NCBI GenBank assembly: GCA_027485575.1
Contig: JAIXQU010000190.1
Location: 1 to 35,009, forward strand
Source of the DNA: Cytophagaceae bacterium
Lineage (GTDB): Bacteria; Bacteroidota; Bacteroidia; Cytophagales; Flexibacteraceae
Direction: 5' to 3'
Length of the DNA stretch: 35,009 nucleotides
In this document: positions 32,770 through 35,009 of the stretch, piece after piece
How the letters are laid out: each line of letters begins with the position of its first letter
Numbering within the stretch: the first letter of the stretch is position 1
The notes under the pieces: model-generated
What the model saw: the letters and a program-made list of their open reading frames with translations, nothing else
What the model was told of the DNA's origin: nothing
Database searches by the model: none
Position numbers and translations under genes: made by a program

Positions 32770-32777
32770 TACTTTTG
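32770..32777 (+). promoter_or_regulatory. Candidate -7 box for dapD
   Basis: TACTTTTG matches TAnnTTTG exactly, with a 17-nt gap to the dapD ATG; transcription would start near 32784. No clear -33 TTTG is seen at normal spacing. Confidence 0.4.
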
Positions 32778-32794
32778 GCACAAACTTCAAATAA

Positions 32795-33601
32795 ATGAAA
32801 GAACAAATTGAAAAAATCTGGGAGAACCAGGAAATGCTCAATAATCCGGATATGCAAATCCACATAGAACAAGTCATTGATTTACTTGAAAAAGGAGAAA
32901 TGCGGGTAGCTGAAAAAAAAGATGGAAATTGGTTAACCAATGAATGGGTAAAAAAAGCAATTTTAATGTATTTCAAAATAAGGAAGATGGAAAAAATGGA
33001 ATCCGGCTTTCTGGAGTTTTATGACAAGATGAAGCTGAAAAAAGACTTTGAATCTAAAGGAGTAAGATCCGTTCCATTGGCCATAGCCCGATATGGCAGC
33101 TATTTGGCTCCCGGAGTCATATTGATGCCTTCGTATGTAAATATCGGAGCGTATGTAGATTCGGGAACAATGGTAGACACGTGGGCAACTGTTGGAAGTT
33201 GTGCCCAAATCGGAAAAAATGTTCACTTAAGCGGCGGTGTTGGAATTGGTGGTGTGTTGGAACCACTTCAGGCGAACCCTGTTATTGTTGAAGACGGGGT
33301 TTTTATTGGCTCAAGATGCATCGTGGTTGAAGGAGCCATTATAGAACAAGAAGCCGTACTTGGTGCCGGAGTTACCATCACAGGATCCAGCAAAATTATT
33401 GATGTGTCAGGCGATGAACCCAATTATTATATAGGCAGGGTGCCTGCAAGGTCAGTTGTAATCCCAGGAATGTATACAAAAAAGTTCCCGGCTGGCGACT
33501 ACCAGGTTCCATGTGCCCTGATAATAGGAAAACGAAAAGAAAGTACGGATTTAAAAGTATCCCTCAACCACGCATTGAGAGACCATAATGTAACTGTTTA
33601 A
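32795..33601 (+). CDS. dapD: 2,3,4,5-tetrahydropyridine-2,6-dicarboxylate N-succinyltransferase
   Basis: 268 residues, the standard DapD length. It transfers succinyl from succinyl-CoA to tetrahydrodipicolinate in the lysine/meso-DAP pathway (cytoplasm). An N-terminal helical domain, MKEQIEKIWENQEMLNNPDM, precedes the left-handed beta-helix with hexapeptide repeats: VILMPSYVNIGAYVDSGTMV, GGVGIGGVLEPLQANPVIV and FIGSRCIVVEGAIIEQEAVL. The C-terminal RVPARSVVIPGMYTKKFPAG segment matches the family. No active-site change is seen. It converges on the bTHX gene and shares the terminator between them. Confidence 0.96.
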   Translation: MKEQIEKIWENQEMLNNPDMQIHIEQVIDLLEKGEMRVAEKKDGNWLTNEWVKKAILMYFKIRKMEKMESGFLEFYDKMKLKKDFESKGVRSVPLAIARYGSYLAPGVILMPSYVNIGAYVDSGTMVDTWATVGSCAQIGKNVHLSGGVGIGGVLEPLQANPVIVEDGVFIGSRCIVVEGAIIEQEAVLGAGVTITGSSKIIDVSGDEPNYYIGRVPARSVVIPGMYTKKFPAGDYQVPCALIIGKRKESTDLKVSLNHALRDHNVTV

Positions 33602-33635
33602 AAAAAAGGCAGAGAATTATTTCTCTGCCTTTTTA
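33602..33635. terminator. Bidirectional terminator shared by dapD and bTHX
   Basis: Arms AGGCAGAGAA (33607-33616) and TTCTCTGCCT (33621-33630) with a TTAT loop, flanked by A- and T-runs on both sides. It begins at the last base of the dapD stop plus one and includes the bTHX stop codon in its loop and right arm, so the hairpin uses the final bTHX codons. Confidence 0.85.
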
Positions 33636-33799
33636 GCTTTTGCTGCCTTTGGTTTCGCTGCGACTTTTTCCACATCAGCCACTTCAGCTGACTTAACTGG
33701 AATTACTGCCTTAGGCATGGTTTCATTGCGTCTTCTTTTATTGCCAAATGAACCATTTGCCAATTTACCTTTTCCTGATTTGATATCTCCTTTTCCCAT
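33617..33799 (-). CDS. 30S ribosomal protein bTHX with extended Lys/Ala tail
   Basis: 60 residues beginning MGKGDIKSGKGKLANGSFGN, which matches the bTHX consensus MGKGDxKTxRGKIxxGSYGxxRPR. The family is usually 25-35 residues, so the acidic-then-basic tail (VKSAEVADVEKVAAKPKAAK, ending AKKAEK) is an extension, similar to other Bacteroidetes homologues as I recall. It contributes to the small subunit head. The last codons form one arm of the terminator. The start is an ATG. Confidence 0.8.
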   Translation of the reverse strand: MGKGDIKSGKGKLANGSFGNKRRRNETMPKAVIPVKSAEVADVEKVAAKPKAAKAKKAEK

Positions 33800-33890
33800 A
33801 TATTATTTATTTCGGTGCGAAATTAGAGAATTGATTTCAAAGCATAACATTTGAAATAGATTTTGATTGCTAATATTCAAACCGTGGGAT

Positions 33891-33980
33891 TTAGCTCCAA
33901 ATAAAACACCCTGCTACTGATGCAAGTAATAATCCAAAAAATGAATAAAACTGATTTTGCTGCTTAATGGTGGATTTCAT
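33891..33980 (-). CDS. Candidate 29-residue single-membrane-helix peptide
   Basis: ATG at 33978-33980 to TAA at 33891-33893. The product has a basic/polar start (MKSTIKQQNQ) followed by a hydrophobic helix, FYSFFGLLLASVAGCFIWS, a shape typical of small membrane peptides. A perfect -7 box on the minus strand (TAGTTTTG at 33998-34005) lies 17 nt upstream of the ATG. No homologue is recognised, and an ORF of this length could be chance, so I treat it as tentative. Confidence 0.35.
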   Translation of the reverse strand: MKSTIKQQNQFYSFFGLLLASVAGCFIWS

Positions 33981-33997
33981 GGTAATGCAGGTAAAAG

Positions 33998-34005
33998 CAA
34001 AACTA
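33998..34005 (-). promoter_or_regulatory. Candidate -7 box for the 29-residue ORF
   Basis: TAGTTTTG on the minus strand matches the Bacteroidetes -7 consensus TAnnTTTG exactly. A -33 TTTG at normal spacing is not obvious, so support is partial. Confidence 0.3.
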
Positions 34006-34183
34006 CTAAATTCTGCTTAAATGAATTTTTCTCCTGTCAAAATGCATAAAAAAAACGACAAATCAAAAAAAAAGTCCAAAAAAATTGATTTTATACAACG
34101 ATTATTTAAGCGTAGATTTATCAAGAATTTGCACTTTTAAATGAATTAAACAGAACTTATTTTGAAAATATTTATGTAAGTTT

Positions 34184-34215
34184 TTTGGATAATTTTAAAA
34201 AAATGTTAATCTTTG
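34184..34215 (+). promoter_or_regulatory. Candidate promoter for the secreted protein
   Basis: TTTG at 34184-34187 and AATCTTTG at 34208-34215 are separated by 20 nt. The second element differs from TAnnTTTG only at the first base. Transcription would begin near 34222, about 22 nt before the ATG 34244. Confidence 0.5.
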
Positions 34216-34243
34216 CAGCCCACAATTCTTTAAATCATTAAAA

Positions 34244-35009
34244 ATGAAAAAATTTTTAGCAATAGCCGCAATGAGTGCAGTCGCCTCATTGGGCTCAACT
34301 TCAATCAACGCCCAGTCATGGGACGTGAAATGTTTCAAGCAAGGACCTGCAAGGGGTTACGTTGCTGGCTTTTTGAAGCCAGGTAATTCAGCCAGGCCGT
34401 TAAGATCTTTGGATGTTAACAACAATATTGCATTACCTAGTACTTTTGGTTATCCAGCTGGAGCTCGTTCAATTTCAACGAAAGCTGAAGTTGCAGAGAA
34501 AAGTGATACTCCAAATGACATGAACTTCGTAAGTCTTGGATTTGGAGGAACAATGACTTTGGAATACCTTGGGGGTTCTGGTTATTTTTTAAATGGTGGA
34601 GGTTCGGCCGTTGCTGATATCGACCTTTATGAAACTTCCTGGGGCAATCCTTCTTGTAGACCAAATATATCAGAAACGGCCACTGTTGAATTCTCTGCGG
34701 ATGGATTTTTATGGAAAAAAGGTTCACCTGTTGATGCCTGCCATAATGGTTCTTTTGATATTTCTCCTTTGCAGTATGCAAAATATGTAAGGATCACTGA
34801 TAAGACCAATCCAGACTGGAAGGTTACTGGTGACGGTGTTGATGCATACGATGTGGATGGCTTAGAAGCAAAATTTGATGGCGATCCATTTGTAACTCCA
34901 GGAGTTTGTGATTACAAGCAAGGTGTTTCCAAGCAATTTATTGGTATGGGTGCACTTCCAGGAACTGGAATTTTCGCTTTGAGAAATAACATTGCAAATG
35001 CTCAGGTGA
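34244..35009 (+). CDS. Large secreted surface protein, 3'-truncated
   Basis: Open from ATG 34244 to the window end, 255 codons visible, with no stop. A signal peptide (KKFLAIAAMSAVASLGSTSI, cleavage probably after INAQ) indicates Sec export. The mature part has a discoidin- or jelly-roll-like surface-domain pattern: FVSLGFGGTMTLEYLGGSGY, AVADIDLYETSWGNPSC, ETATVEFSADGFLWKK and QYAKYVRITDKTNPDW, then DAYDVDGLEA. It resembles Bacteroidetes cell-surface proteins; a C-terminal type IX secretion signal could be beyond the window. Its function is unknown. The paired Cys residues may form disulfides. It stands alone with its own promoter. Confidence 0.8.
   Translation, partial: MKKFLAIAAMSAVASLGSTSINAQSWDVKCFKQGPARGYVAGFLKPGNSARPLRSLDVNNNIALPSTFGYPAGARSISTKAEVAEKSDTPNDMNFVSLGFGGTMTLEYLGGSGYFLNGGGSAVADIDLYETSWGNPSCRPNISETATVEFSADGFLWKKGSPVDACHNGSFDISPLQYAKYVRITDKTNPDWKVTGDGVDAYDVDGLEAKFDGDPFVTPGVCDYKQGVSKQFIGMGALPGTGIFALRNNIANAQV

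Larger units (their letters stand above)
33800..34243. other. 444-bp AT-rich intergenic region
   Basis: Between bTHX and the secreted protein. It contains a possible 29-residue minus-strand ORF and the promoter of the next gene, listed separately. The remainder (poly-A/T stretches near 34047-34090) shows no further gene or terminator. Confidence 0.5.

Noticed and set aside
34437-34781. 114-residue minus-strand ORF
   Set aside because: Antisense to the secreted surface protein, which has a clear signal peptide and its own promoter.

Overview
The window looks like chromosomal DNA of a Bacteroidota (Bacteroidetes) species, most likely of the Cytophagales type. The reasons are its AT-rich composition, several upstream elements matching the Bacteroidetes -7 promoter box (TAnnTTTG), near absence of strong Shine-Dalgarno sequences, frequent TTG/GTG starts, many lipoproteins with Bacteroidetes-style lipoboxes, a DUF5916 outer-surface protein, a beta-propeller/Y_Y_Y signalling protein and a bTHX ribosomal protein. 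No phage, IS transposase, CRISPR array or rRNA is visible. Most of the window is a mosaic of housekeeping genes and small accessory operons.

Layout. 1-1854: 3' part of a DUF5916/CBM9-like protein. 4134-1862 (minus): tatA, gatA and a TrpF-like protein lacking the catalytic cysteine. 4312-7215: gcvP. 8910-7227 (minus): a TMEM220-like membrane protein and a GT4 glycosyltransferase. 14330-9030 (minus): four genes, namely a TerB-like/ABC/ABC2 fusion transporter, a lipoprotein, a small secreted protein and a FecR-like secreted protein, closed by a clear terminator. 14437-16881: gmk and asnB. 19357-16845 (minus): a C1 (papain-like) protease lipoprotein overlapping a pentapeptide-repeat lipoprotein. 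19672-24030: a 1452-residue sensor phosphatase (propeller, Y_Y_Y, about seven TM, two PAS, SpoIIE/PP2C).

24384-26484 is a compact six-gene thiol/sulfur operon: DUF2892, rhodanese, a Cys-rich membrane protein, an HMA domain, thioredoxin and a rhodanese-thioredoxin fusion lipoprotein. Two perfect inverted repeats precede it. A hotdog thioesterase, a 418-bp stretch with decayed coding remnants, a SirB-like/cytochrome c fusion and an orphan ABC ATPase follow.

29334-29674 holds the most unusual structure: an intact tRNA-Met(CAU) followed on the minus strand by two tandem, truncated tRNA-derived copies plus a trace of a third. Each of the two clear copies keeps its own terminator hairpin and carries palindromic inserts where tRNA stems should be. 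To the right are a START-like protein and an LptF/LptG permease, a glycosyltransferase overlapping the permease tail, dapD, a bTHX gene whose 3' end forms a shared terminator, a possible 29-residue membrane peptide, and the 5' part of a large secreted protein that runs off the window.

The best candidates for something undescribed are the tRNA-derived repeat array, the ABC/TerB four-gene export or envelope operon, and the thiol/sulfur operon with its paired palindromes. All functional links are inferred from sequence and gene order.
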